Source: Podochytrium sp. JEL0797 (lineage: Eukaryota > Chytridiomycota > Chytridiomycetes > Chytridiales > Chytriomycetaceae). Taken from it: a stretch of 24,699 bases of DNA. The notes under the pieces were generated by a model. The model searched no databases, had not been told where the DNA came from, and worked only from the letters and a program-made list of their open reading frames with translations. Shown here piece after piece: positions 1 through 8,858 of this stretch. Numbering within the stretch: position 1 is the stretch's first letter; each line of letters begins with the position of its first letter. Where the stretch lies: contig JADGJG010000303.1 in NCBI GenBank assembly GCA_027596195.1, positions 1-24,699 on the forward strand, written 5' to 3'. The position numbers and the translations under genes were made by a program.

Positions 1-258
1 GTGCCCTTGTATCCTTCCGAAATTGTTATTCTGACGCGAAAATGGATCCGAACCTCTGTCATTTATGCAACCCATCCAACTGGGATCCACTTTTACACCC
101 GTTTCGAACGGAATGGGCAAAACTTCATATACAATGATTTGGTTCGCGGTGGAGGATACAAGAGTGTGGACACGCCTATTCCACATACTGATGCTCTGCA
201 CACGTTAAATTTTTATGTTGAAGTTTTTGCTGGACCTGATGAAGGGGAAGATCTTTGA
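1..258 (+). CDS. 3' end of an unidentified protein-coding gene (5' end outside the window)
   Basis: The frame is open from the first base to a TGA at 256-258 and encodes the last 85 residues of a protein. The GTG at base 1 is just where the window begins, not a supported start. The peptide is a mixed alpha/beta-looking tail with several aromatic residues (HFYTRFERNGQNFIYNDL around residues 30-47) and ends in an acidic GPDEGEDL. It has no membrane segment and no metal-binding motif. The compact aromatic pattern is what the end of a globular enzyme domain would show, but I do not recognise the family and assign no function. An A/T-rich stretch directly after the stop would suit a 3' end. The frame is probably real because the amino-acid composition is balanced and it ends just before an AT-rich gap. 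Confidence 0.5.
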   Translation: MPLYPSEIVILTRKWIRTSVIYATHPTGIHFYTRFERNGQNFIYNDLVRGGGYKSVDTPIPHTDALHTLNFYVEVFAGPDEGEDL

Positions 259-537
259 AATTCATATTTATTATACATTTAACTCATACGATCTGCAGAT
301 CAAACCATTTCTAATTTTGAGAGCCTTTGGAAACTCTTGAGAAAAAAACTTCTCTTTTTGGAACAGCAACAAAAAAACCAAAAAATTCCCACACCAAAAC
401 GTGTACTGCCCGCGTAACCGCTCCCCGCTCGGCACGAGCAAAAATTTGAGGCGGATTATTGCGCGTGTAGCGCAAAATCGAAGTTCACGGATATAAAAGT
501 CAGAAAATGTCCCAAGAAAGTGCGCAAACCCCCAACG
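259..537. other. Intergenic stretch without a recognisable gene
   Basis: This is a non-coding stretch of 279 bases. It starts AT-rich (probable 3' UTR of the preceding gene) and becomes GC-richer from about 405. A small perfect hairpin lies at 459-475: TTGCGC, a 5-base loop, then GCGCAA. Short open frames crossing it have biased composition and no recognisable features. I see no RNA gene. Confidence 0.5.
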
Positions 538-755
538 ACAACACTCTCCACCCATTCTCAGCGACCCATGACATCGCGTTGAGAATGTAATCCACCTCCT
601 CACGAGAGATAAATCAAATTGAACCGCATGAACCCGAACGAGAACCAGTCCATTCCCGAAAACGCGTCCTCCTCCTCCACAAAAACCACAAACAGCTTGT
701 TGAAATATGGCGTCATGTAGCTACGCCCGCTTTGAGGAGACATTGCTTGGTTTTG
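538..755 (-). pseudogene. AT tail fragment 1 (degraded 3' piece of the class V aminotransferase gene)
   Basis: Read on the minus strand, this segment encodes PYFNKLFVVFVEEE, a gap, then FGFMRFNL. This matches PYFNELFVVSVEEEE...FGFMRFNLSY in the intact aminotransferase at 8859-10842. At nucleotide level the match runs on through the codons for VDYILNA and ends near 538 (ACTCTCCACCCATTCTCAGC on the plus strand). The reading frame breaks near 600, and everything encoding the N-terminal two thirds of the enzyme, including the PLP lysine, is absent. Upstream of the homology there is a non-aminotransferase segment, CCAAGCAATG, that the other three fragments also carry. The piece lies downstream of ZnF-1, in the same relative position as fragments 2, 3 and 4 to their ZnF copies. 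Confidence 0.8.
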
Positions 756-1084
756 GGAGTTCAAATACTGTCCACATGCTTTACTGGTTTTAGTCCCATA
801 GCGAGATGATTCAAAACCCTTCAAAACCGTCACCAATTTCTTACCAAGTTGCTTCTCAACAACGCTAACTCGCCGATATTCTTCACAGTTGAATTCAGTC
901 CTCATTCGTTTACGTTCCAAGAAAGTGCCAAGAAAGGGAGACTTCTCGAACTAAATACGAGATTAAGACCTCACAACTCATGTATTCGTTCTCTAAGTAA
1001 AAAATTACTCTATTTTGTAGAAGAAAGTGCCAAGGAAAAACATATTTCTTTGCAAAAAAATTGCAAAAACATAGTATTCCCGTC
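756..1084 (-). other. Spacer between ZnF-1 stop codon and AT tail fragment 1
   Basis: On the minus strand this follows the ZnF-1 stop. Its first bases (GTGAGACGGGAATA after the stop) match the 3' flank of the other ZnF copies, so the ZnF-1 3' UTR is probably here. The motif AAGAAAGTGCCAAG occurs near 918 and again near 1022. No gene is recognised in the stretch. Confidence 0.45.
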
Positions 1085-2314
1085 TCACTCGGGTTTGTTC
1101 ACGACATGATCCACAAAGTGCTTTTTCAACTCATCGTAAATCCATTCCTGGAAACAGCCCACCAGATCAACTGGAATCCCAATCTCGCCGTTAGGGGCGC
1201 GACTGACCCCCCCGTCCGATTCGCTGCCCAAGAAAGCGATCACGGCATTATCAATGGCTCTGCGGTTGGAAGCGGGGATGATTGGAAAATCGGGCATGAT
1301 TTGCGTGATGATTGTTCGATGGCTCACGAACGCGTTCTGGGGAGGTTGAGAGGTCACAGTGGAGGCAAGCGCGGGTTGGGATGAAGGCGGGGTGGCGTTC
1401 GAATCGGATTCTAGAGTGGATTCCGATGGGCGGTTCGTGGCCGTGCTGATTTTTGGCGTTCCATCACATGTTCCCGCGTGGGAGTGAAGGCTCGACCAAG
1501 CTGTGTAGTTTTTGCCACAAAAGCAATAGACCCTGCCATCCACATGTCGCTCAATTCGGACTGGATATAAGTTTGTCAAAGGTAACAGAGGAAAGGACGC
1601 GCCAACAAAATTCCCAGCACCAAACAAACCTTTCTTTCCTCCAGGAAACTTCATGTTTGCATGCATCGAATGATAGTTGTACACGTGATTACCTTGCTCA
1701 TTTTTGGTTTTGAAGGTCGCGTTGCAGGTCAGGGTGGAACATTTGATTCGGCCGACTGCCGGGATCATTTTGCTCGCAGGTTGTTGTTGAGCAGAGGATC
1801 GCGTTTGCCATTCTGGAAGATTTCTGCGGAGGAATTCGAGGGATGGTGGTGGGAATGGGATTTCGTTGTTGAAGGTATCGGCGGTATGGGACAAGTTGGA
1901 GCCGGATTCGACCAGCAGGAGACGAGGTGATGAAACAGTGTCCAAACGGGGCTTCTTTGGGACCGAATCGAGGGACTCTCTTTGCATGGCTCGAGTCTGG
2001 ATGGCGGGCGACGTCGCCGTAGCTGGATGGAGTGGTGGTGGCACATGATTCTTGCTCGTCGCGTTGGCAATCAACAGCGAATCCAAGGGTTTTTGATCGA
2101 GCGATTCCCTGATCGTGGTTTGGGTCTGGATGGTGGCTGTCGATGTGGCTGGATGGGGAGGAGGCACTTGCTTTTCGAGATTCTCGATCTTGGCCATTGC
2201 CAACCCCAACTGTCGCTTCAGGATCAGGTTCTCAGCCTCAAGCGCATCAGACTTGAACTCGATGGCTGCAATGTACTTGGCGGTGTTGATGTGAAGGGAG
2301 GGGTCGCTCGTCAT
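1085..2314 (-). CDS. ZnF-1: coiled-coil / double zinc-finger protein, intact copy
   Basis: Start ATG at 2314 (protein begins MTSDPSLHINTAK), chosen because it aligns with the starts of ZnF-2, -4 and -6; the frame is open upstream to 2356 but has no ATG there. Exons 2314-1630 and 1560-1085; the 69-nt intron 1629-1561 has GT..AG ends and a position shared with ZnF-2, -4, -5 and -6. Spliced length is 386 residues. Order: N-terminal helix with heptad leucines (about 10-50); two copies of a module with a VPPP and an RESLD motif; a basic KKPRL patch (possible nuclear signal); first finger C-x4-C-x12-H-x4-H; intron; second finger C-x-C-x12-H-x3-C (CFCGKNYTAW); Pro/Ser linker; and a C-terminal domain from HRTIITQIMPDFP to HVVNKPE. 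Zinc binding and nucleic-acid or protein binding are inferred from spacing only. No known family is recognised. Only 38 nt separate its ATG from the stop of the RIX1-like gene upstream. Confidence 0.75.
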   Translation of the reverse strand: MTSDPSLHINTAKYIAAIEFKSDALEAENLILKRQLGLAMAKIENLEKQVPPPHPATSTATIQTQTTIRESLDQKPLDSLLIANATSKNHVPPPLHPATATSPAIQTRAMQRESLDSVPKKPRLDTVSSPRLLLVESGSNLSHTADTFNNEIPFPPPSLEFLRRNLPEWQTRSSAQQQPASKMIPAVGRIKCSTLTCNATFKTKNEQGNHVYNYHSMHANMKFPGGKKGLFGAGNFVGASFPLLPLTNLYPVRIERHVDGRVYCFCGKNYTAWSSLHSHAGTCDGTPKISTATNRPSESTLESDSNATPPSSQPALASTVTSQPPQNAFVSHRTIITQIMPDFPIIPASNRRAIDNAVIAFLGSESDGGVSRAPNGEIGIPVDLVGCFQEWIYDELKKHFVDHVVNKPE

Positions 2315-2352
2315 TGCTTCGCTTGGCTCAATTTTTTTTAAAAAACATCCGT

Positions 2353-5098
2353 TCAATTCCCACCCTCCTCCTCCTCACCCCCCTCCATCGCCTCCATCTC
2401 CTCCTCCTCATCCTCCGCCTCCTCATCATCGTTATCCTCATCAAACACAATATCAGGCAACACAATCTCCGGATCCTCCTCATCTGGCGCCACATACGCA
2501 AAGTTGGAGGCTACCGCAGGCGTCACAGATGCACCTTCCTCCTCTTCATCGAGATCCATGCGGTCCGAGATGGGGAACGCGTGGACGACTGGTTTAACGG
2601 GAGTTGGTTTGAAGGCCACGATTGGGGTTGCTATGGAGGCTGGTGGTGCGGATGAGGGTGGTGGCACAGAACCAATGTTCTTCGCATCACTACCACTACC
2701 ACCACCACCATTGACAACGGGAGTCGCAACATGAATCGGAGTAACATCCACTTTCGCAGCAGGTGGGAGACTCGAACCACCTTCCATCGGTTCATCGTGC
2801 CCAGTCATGGGTGCAACTGCAACTGCAGCTGCTGCAGTTGCATCCGTTCTCGAGGATGAAATAAAGTCCATAAATCCGCCCGTGTTGCCTGTGGTGCTGA
2901 TGGTGCCGTACCCCAACGACTTGGTGGGCGCATTTCCGTGGTGATGCGCGCCGTCAGTTTCGTCGTTGGATGCGTGGGAACGCGTGAATACGGGACGGTA
3001 TCCGAAGAGGACGTCGCTGTGGGAGTTGATGAGGGATTCGAGGTTGGCTTTGAGCTAAGGGGAGGGAGGGGTTCAGATCAAAACGCGCAAAAAAATACCA
3101 ATTCTGAGTTTCCTACCTCCGCATCAGATGTCGAAACAGCATCCAATAGCGCCTTCATCCCACACGAGACCCACTCGAACGGGAACGCGTCGCGTGCGTG
3201 GCATTCGAGACACTTGATCAACAGCGAGAACGAGGACAGCTGGATACTGTTTGAAAACTTGCCCGCCTGTTTCAATGCGAGAATGTTTTGCACGAGGGTC
3301 GTAAAGACGGCTGTGATGGGTGCGATCGGGACTTGTTGTGGGGTGGCGTATGTCAGGATGGCGGAGAGGGCTGAGAAACACGACAAAAAAGAAAGATTGT
3401 GAGCAAAACGTAACTGAAAACGCGGGGATTGGATAAAAAAGCTCCGAACCTTTCGTCGCAGCAATCATGACGGCGGCTTCGCTTCTTCCAGCCGTTTTGG
3501 CATCCAACGCATTCACATCCGAAACCGTGTCCTCAATAATCCCCAAATAAATCGAATCGACCCCGTTCGTGCCGAATACTTCGACAAAGGTGGTCATCAA
3601 GCGGTACGCCGAAACTCTCAGCGGACCCGACTTGGCAGAATACGCAAACGATTTGCGGATCAAGAACCAGATGGTGTCGCGGTCGGGAATCAGTTGCAGC
3701 TCGAGACTGGAAGGGGGGGAGGGGTGTTCACATTTCAGATTCGGCACCCGTTTCGAAAAGGTTTCGCAAAACATGAAAAAATACCTCGAGATCAAAGCAC
3801 CAAGCAATCTGTTGATGTGGCAAACAAGGACCGGCATGACAATGTGCAGCTTTTCCGCGTAAATAGCCTCGTGTTGGCCGTTCTTGGCCTGGCGTGAATC
3901 CATTTTTCAGAATTCGAAGACCAAGGGTAAAAAGAAAGACCCGAGAACGCACCTTCGCATTCCCAGACGCCTCCAGAATCATGCTCGCAATAACCATAAT
4001 CAGTTTGGGGTTCACAGTATCCACCTTGTCTCCCTTGGATCCGAGCAAATAGAGGTGGCATTGGACAAACGCCTTGAATCTTTCCACGAGATGAATGAGT
4101 CTGACGGCGTAGGATCCTTCGATGGGAGCCAATTCGTACGCGTGAATCTTGGAAACGTGTTTGGGATCTAACAAGGAAACGGCGCATGAGAAACGGCTGA
4201 AAAATCGAAGCCGCAAGAAAGCCACACAAGCACACACCATTCACGTTCACAACCGACACCAACTCCTTCACAATCTCAAACAACGTCTCCGAAATTCTCC
4301 CGGATGTGCTAATCGCGTCCTTCTCGTTGTTCTTGTTTCCGCCCTTTGCGGTGGTCAAAATACGGTTCGCAACGACAAGGGCCTTCACGGCCTGCGCGTA
4401 CACTCTGGGCAGCAAGTTTTGGGTCGACAGGGTGTCGATGCACAAGGTTTCAATCTTTTCGGCGTATGGCTTCGCGATGGACGGGAATGTTGAGGCGAGG
4501 ACGGTGTATTCGGCGAGGGTGCGAGTCTTGACAAAGTGGGAAGGTGAGAGGGAGGCATTGGATAGACGCGAAAGGGTTCTTACCACCATGTCGTGGCTGT
4601 GGCCAGCACTGGCAACCTTTTGCAGCAAAAAGACCATGAGTTTCTGGATGTTTGGGGTTGCCACGTCGCGTTGCAGATGGGCGAATTGCTTTGACTTGAC
4701 AATGACGCATCGGAGAGAAAGCAGAGACTCTTCAAAGAGGGGGCCTGAGGATTTCTAGGAAGCGAATGTCAGGAGACATCCGGATTTGCTAGGAAACAAA
4801 AAGCACACACCTTGACACCCCCGTTGAGAAGCAGGTTGCACCAGGCCGCCGCGTGGTCGACAAACAGGGCATCTGGGCAGTGGACAACAAGCAGACGCAC
4901 GCACACGGCGCCGCAGAACTGGGCCTCGCTGCTTTTCGAGGCGAGTTGTTTGTTGATGCGCGCAATCAGCTGAAGCGCGCTGCCTTTGGGGAGACTAGAG
5001 AGCGTCGAAGGATTCGCTGCCACTGAGGACACAAAGGCACGAAGGGCTGCCGCGGACGGAGGTGATGAAATGTCCGGTGGGAAGAAACTGAAGGGCAT
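2353..5098 (-). CDS. RIX1: Rix1/PELP1-like pre-60S ribosome assembly protein
   Basis: Rix1 family proteins act in the nucleus/nucleolus in the Rix1-Ipi complex, which processes ITS2 and prepares the pre-60S particle. My exon model is 5098-4811, 4754-4584, 4526-4238, 4167-3953, 3888-3785, 3706-3450, 3370-3117 and 3054-2353. All phases are consistent and the result is 759 residues, near the roughly 760 of yeast Rix1. Supporting signals: alpha-helical repeat-like sequence throughout; a RDVATPNIQKLMVFLLQ segment after the first intron that resembles the family's conserved reivTPnLp region; and a C-terminal acidic tail (DPEIVLPDIVFDED, then long Glu/Asp runs) as in PELP1 and Rix1. A Gly/Pro/Ala-rich linker precedes the tail. 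The intron 4583-4527 is a multiple of three without stops, so it could also be retained. The start is the first in-frame ATG after a pyrimidine-rich leader on the minus strand. Assignment rests on pattern and length, not on a search. Confidence 0.72.
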
Positions 5099-5166
5099 TT
5101 GGACTTGAACAAAAAAAAAAGAAAGAAAATCGCGTCGCCTCTTTTCACTTCCCACGCAAAACGCGT

Positions 5167-6415
5167 TTATTTATCTCGTTTCCAAATACTCCCAAGAGAC
5201 AAATCTTCAACATCAACTGGTCCATCCCTCCACCCAATAGTCATCAGCCTTTCCTTCCGCAGAACCAGTGCTTCCAAATCCTCCGTCATCAACGCAAACG
5301 ACTGAAACTTGACTTCCCTCAAAAACTCACATTCTGGCAACACATCCAGCAATGCATCCAAAACTGACTCTTCCACCTTCTCAACTCCCATAAAACACAA
5401 GTGTGTCAACCGTTCGCATCGAGGCAAGATCTCGGCAGGAAACCGATCCATCTGTCCCACGTGTAGTTCACCCAGTTTTTCAAGCTCAGGTAACACGTCG
5501 ACAATCTCGTCAGGAACTTCAGTCGAAAACGCCAATCCCCGCAAATCCGGAAGACTCTTGAGCAACTCTGCCACGAGAACCATTTCCTCATGATCATCAT
5601 ACCCCTGAAACACGCGTGGCACATGCAGCATTCGAATACACGTTTTGATTTCCACGAGTTTTGTGAGGTAATCGGAAAAGTTTTCGTTGTAAGGGAGTTC
5701 TTCAGGGTTCTCGCCAATGAAAATGTTTTTGGGGAGGAGTGGGGCGAGGTTGTCGAGGTATTCTACTGACGAGGGGACAATCACGGCGGAGCCGTTGTAT
5801 CGGGACAAAATCTTGGAGAGGGTGTAGATTTTGAGAATGTGTCGAACGGGGATTTCGGTCGGTGCGTATTCGTCGTCCTTTTTGATCCAATCCATTAAAA
5901 AGTCTACTCCACTAATCCCCGTACAAGGCCAACAACAAGGGTACAGGCCACAACAAACTCACATAATCGAAAATATCCGCATCCTCATCCTCTGAATCGA
6001 GTTCGCGCTCGGCCTTCTCTAAACTCCCCACGGGAAACTCCAAATCGGGCCACAAGAGTGTCGGGCCACTATAGAACCCCGGGAAGGCTGACCCGACTTC
6101 GAAAATGGCTTTCGAAATATGCGACAGCTGGGGCATCGAGTGACAAAACTGCATGATGGAGTCTGAGTCAATGAAGGACACGATTCGGTCCAGGATTTCG
6201 GGGGGTAGTGAGGTCAGGCTCGGGGGGCCGGTTATTTGAACGGTGGAGGAGGGGCGGTGTTGGTCTGAGGTGGATCTGAACTGGGCGGATGAGAGGGAAG
6301 GAAGTCGGAGGAGTTTTCGATAAACGTTGATTTCTTCGAGGGAGTCTTGCTTCAGTTTCTCGATTCGTTCATAGGCCTGCTGACAGCAGAAACAGTCGGG
6401 CTTGGCGCATGTCAT
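5167..6415 (-). CDS. F-box protein with a C-terminal leucine-rich region
   Basis: F-box proteins are substrate adaptors of SCF ubiquitin ligases. Start ATG at 6415 (MTCAKPDCFCCQQAYERIEK). The N-terminus has a Cys cluster and a short coiled coil. An F-box-like segment follows at about residues 70-105: SLTSLPPEILDRIVSFID, then a helical stretch ending in LLWPDLEFP. Exon 2 carries degenerate leucine-rich repeats (for example LPDLRGLAFS, LPELEKLGELHV, LPRCERLTHLCF, LPECEFLREVKF). The only splice I find that keeps the frame is intron 5958-5904 (55 nt, GTTTGT..GTAG), giving exons 6415-5959 and 5903-5167 and 397 residues. The stronger-looking donor GTGAGT four bases upstream (from 5962) with acceptor TTAG puts exon 2 out of frame. 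If the first ORF is unspliced it ends at 5912 after 167 residues. The F-box call is fairly secure; the junction is not. Confidence 0.65.
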
Positions 6416-6633
6416 TTGTGATTGAAAAAAAAACAAAAAAACATCCCAATTTTGGGTCGCCAGTGTCGGGGAATGCTTGCGGGAACCTTGATCACCCAAA
6501 TGGGTGCACTGAGCATCAAAACGGCAGCTGAGAAGCTTGACATGTGCACGACCGCGATAAAGGTGAAATTCAGTTTGGTGCAAATTGGATCCAACGAAGC
6601 CCCCTTATTCTTCATTGGCAGGACCCACTCGCA
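6416..6633. promoter_or_regulatory. Shared upstream region of the divergent F-box and TIR-like/TPR genes
   Basis: Only 218 bases separate the two divergent start codons, so both promoters must lie here or overlap the genes. It holds an A-run (6425-6440) and two small dyads, CCCAATTTTGGG at 6445-6456 and CACCCAAATGGGTG at 6493-6506, which could be factor sites. No TATA box is evident. Promoter function is inferred from position. Confidence 0.4.
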
Positions 6634-8357
6634 ATGCCCACATTCGGAATCCGACTCTCCATGATCGAGAAGCTGATTGAAGACTGGGGTGGCAGAGGAA
6701 TGCTGGAGGGGTTAAAGACTTCTTACGTGGTAAACCAGTTCATCAAACCGTATACGCAAAAGTCGGGGCTTTCGTTCTGTGGCAAGCTCTTACAAAGCCA
6801 CGACGTTACCAAACAAGACGCCATCCACGAAGCCAACTGGTTCATTTCGCATATGTGGTCAAACAAGTTTCTCGAAACAGTGGATGCAATTTACGCCTTC
6901 TTTGATTCTCGCCAAATGACGGATCGAGACTCCATCGTCGTATGGATGGATGTGTTTTCTCACTCGCAGCACGATGCAGTGGGCAGCAAACCAGAAGAAT
7001 GGTGGACGAATGTGTTTTTGAGTGCTCTGAAGAACTGCGAGAATGTCGTGTTTGTAATGACCGATTGGGACGAACTGGCGCCGTTGAAGAGATCGTGGTG
7101 TATTTACGAGGTGTATGCGTGTGTTCAGACTGGGAGTAGTTTTCATGTTGCAATGACGCAAGAGGTTTGGAGCAACGCTTTTTTTTTGTGTGCGCGTTTT
7201 TGGCGTATTCAATTCGGCTCATACTGAAACAACAGGCTTCCGAATCCTTTTCTGAAATGATGCAAACGAACCCGAGCCGATTGCACGAAACGCTCTCCGG
7301 CATCCAAACTGAGCGCAGCCTCACCCACCTCGATTCCGATCAATCTCACATTTTTCACACCCTCCAAACCTCGCTCGGTTCTCTCCAAGAAATGGACCGC
7401 ACCCTCATCGTTCTGTTTTCTCACTGGGCTATCGCGTTTCTGCAACGGTGTGTGAATTTGGCGGAGGATCCAATCGACAAGGCCACGTGGTTGCTCTCCC
7501 TGGGAACTTTGTACCAACAAATCGGGTGTCAAGACCTCGCGTTCCCCGTCCTCCTCGAAAGTTTCGACACGTTCAAGTCAACCAGTCTTCCCCCTTCCGA
7601 CCCTCGACTTGCGCAACTCAACCAGCTCGTGGATCCCACAAAAGCTGTAGAAACGAGCTTCTTGTTGGCCGTGCAGGCGAATGAGAGCCACGATTACATT
7701 GAGTCGGAGAAGTTGTTTTTGCAGACTTTGCGGTTCGCGGACAAGTTTCCGGATGTACAGGGGGGTGGTGGGGACGTGGATTGTGTGGTGGAATCCCAAA
7801 AGTATTTGAAGGAGTTGTATAAGCTCCAAGGACGGGCGGACCTCGCGAGGCAGTATGACAACAAGCTCCGCCTTCTCGCGTTGTACAAGCGACACGGACT
7901 CGTGAAGGGAGTGACGGAGGATTACGAGATTCAACGCGCACAGCTAGCTGCCACGCATCACGTCAACGTTGGAGAATTGGATGAAGCTGTGACGAGTTAT
8001 TTGGAGTTGTTGGAAGCGCAGAAACACGCGTTGGGAGAGTTTGATGAGAGTGTGGTCAAGTCTTTGAAGGAGGTTGCGGAGCTTCAGGCCAAGACGCGGC
8101 GACCCCTAGCGGCGGTGAAGTACACAGTTGAGATGTATTATCGCAAGGGGAAAGGATTGATGGAGGTTGGGGAGGTGGATCAAGCGGAACGCATGTTTTT
8201 GAGGGCGTTTGATTTCGATTCTTCGGTGGAGTTTGGGGAGGGGGATGTGGATTATGTGATTGAGAGTGTGAAGGGGTTGGTTGGGTTGTATAAGTTGCAG
8301 GAGAGGCCAAAGATGGTGAAAAAGTATGAAGATTTATTGGCGAGTGCGTTGGAATAA
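6634..8357 (+). CDS. TIR-like domain protein with C-terminal TPR (kinesin-light-chain-like) repeats
   Basis: Exon 1 is 6634-7164, intron 7165-7235 (71 nt, GT..CAG, phase 0) and exon 2 7236-8357, giving 550 residues. The start is the ATG at 6634 (MPTFGIRLSMIEK), the first Met before a plausible domain; the frame is open further upstream to 6544 but that stretch looks non-coding. Exon 1 resembles the TIR-like fold seen in many protist, algal and fungal TPR proteins: a strand with FISHMW (70-75), VWMD (103-106), a helix around EEWW, a strand VVFVMTDW, and RSWCIYEVY (153-161). These correspond to the hydrophobic strands and conserved acidic residues of such domains. Exon 2 carries repeated alpha-helical pairs with DVDCVVESQKYLKELYKLQGR and later DVDYVIESVKGLVGLYKLQER, typical of TPR units. 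The substrate or partner is unknown and NADase activity should not be assumed. The AATAAA at 8353-8358 overlaps the stop codon. Confidence 0.68.
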
Positions 8358-8358
8358 A
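8353..8358 (+). terminator. Poly(A) signal overlapping the TIR-like/TPR stop codon
   Basis: AATAAA occurs with the stop codon TAA (8355-8357) inside it. The aminotransferase gene shows the same arrangement at 10838-10843. Polyadenylation use is inferred from the motif. Confidence 0.4.
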
Positions 8359-8389
8359 TTCAGCTAAATGAAGGCGATAGTAAACATTC

Positions 8390-8472
8390 TTGGAAGCGCA
8401 GAAGCGCACGTTAGCGAGGTTGATGAGAGTGGTGAAGACTTTGAATTAAGTTGCCTCAGTTCAGGCGAAGAC
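8390..8472 (+). repeat. Degraded partial duplication of the TPR exon
   Basis: This stretch begins TTGGAAGCGCAGAAGCGC and includes TTGATGAGAGT and CAGTTCAGGCGAAGAC. It aligns with coding sequence at about 8010-8095 of the TIR-like/TPR gene (TTGGAAGCGCAGAAACAC, TTTGATGAGAGTG, GCTTCAGGCCAAGAC) with substitutions and small indels that break the frame. It is a decayed copy of part of the neighbouring gene, lying just after its stop codon. Confidence 0.75.
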
Positions 8473-8858
8473 ATATAAATAAAAACCGGAACTCATGTTT
8501 TTTTGAAAACCCTATGTACTGGATGAAAAAACCGGCGACGCCGCTAGTAAATGATGAATTAAATTGGATTAGAAATAAGAAAAAGCGAAAATTTCATTAA
8601 ATTGGTTGTTAACTTGAATTGCGCCATCGAAAAACAATGGCGCAATCGAAAAACGGACCCTTCATGCTTGGCAGCGATTCGGCGGAAAGCCGCACAAGCC
8701 CCAAAGGCTTGGGACGCGTTCTGGAGGTCCCCTTGTGGCCGTCTAAGCTCCCGCTTGCTTAGTGATTTTGATGAATAAGACGGAAGACGAACCCTGTTCG
8801 AATCGATGCACAAAATCCAGTTTTTGTAACTTCCACGAAAACATACCAAAAACTACAC
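8473..8858. other. Intergenic region upstream of the aminotransferase gene, with hairpin-rich segment
   Basis: No gene is recognised. Features: a dyad CGGCGACGCCG at 8533-8543 (CGG-N5-CCG); a perfect hairpin at 8619-8645 (TTGCGCCAT, 9-base loop, ATGGCGCAA); and a GC-rich stretch at 8655-8730 that can fold as GGACC (8655-8659) pairing with GGTCC (8726-8730) around two inner hairpins, CGGC/GCCG (8680-8692) and CAAGCC/GGCTTG (8695-8711). The last part should hold the promoter and leader of the aminotransferase gene. The segment does not fold as a tRNA. Confidence 0.4.

Noticed and set aside
849..1384. Plus-strand frames of 86 and 107 residues
   Set aside because: They overlap the ZnF-1 3' end in antisense and the spacer, with no supporting features.
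8780..8815. Possible tRNA from a GTTCGAATC box-B-like motif
   Set aside because: The flanking bases cannot form a T-stem and no D-arm, anticodon arm or acceptor stem is present at the right distances.
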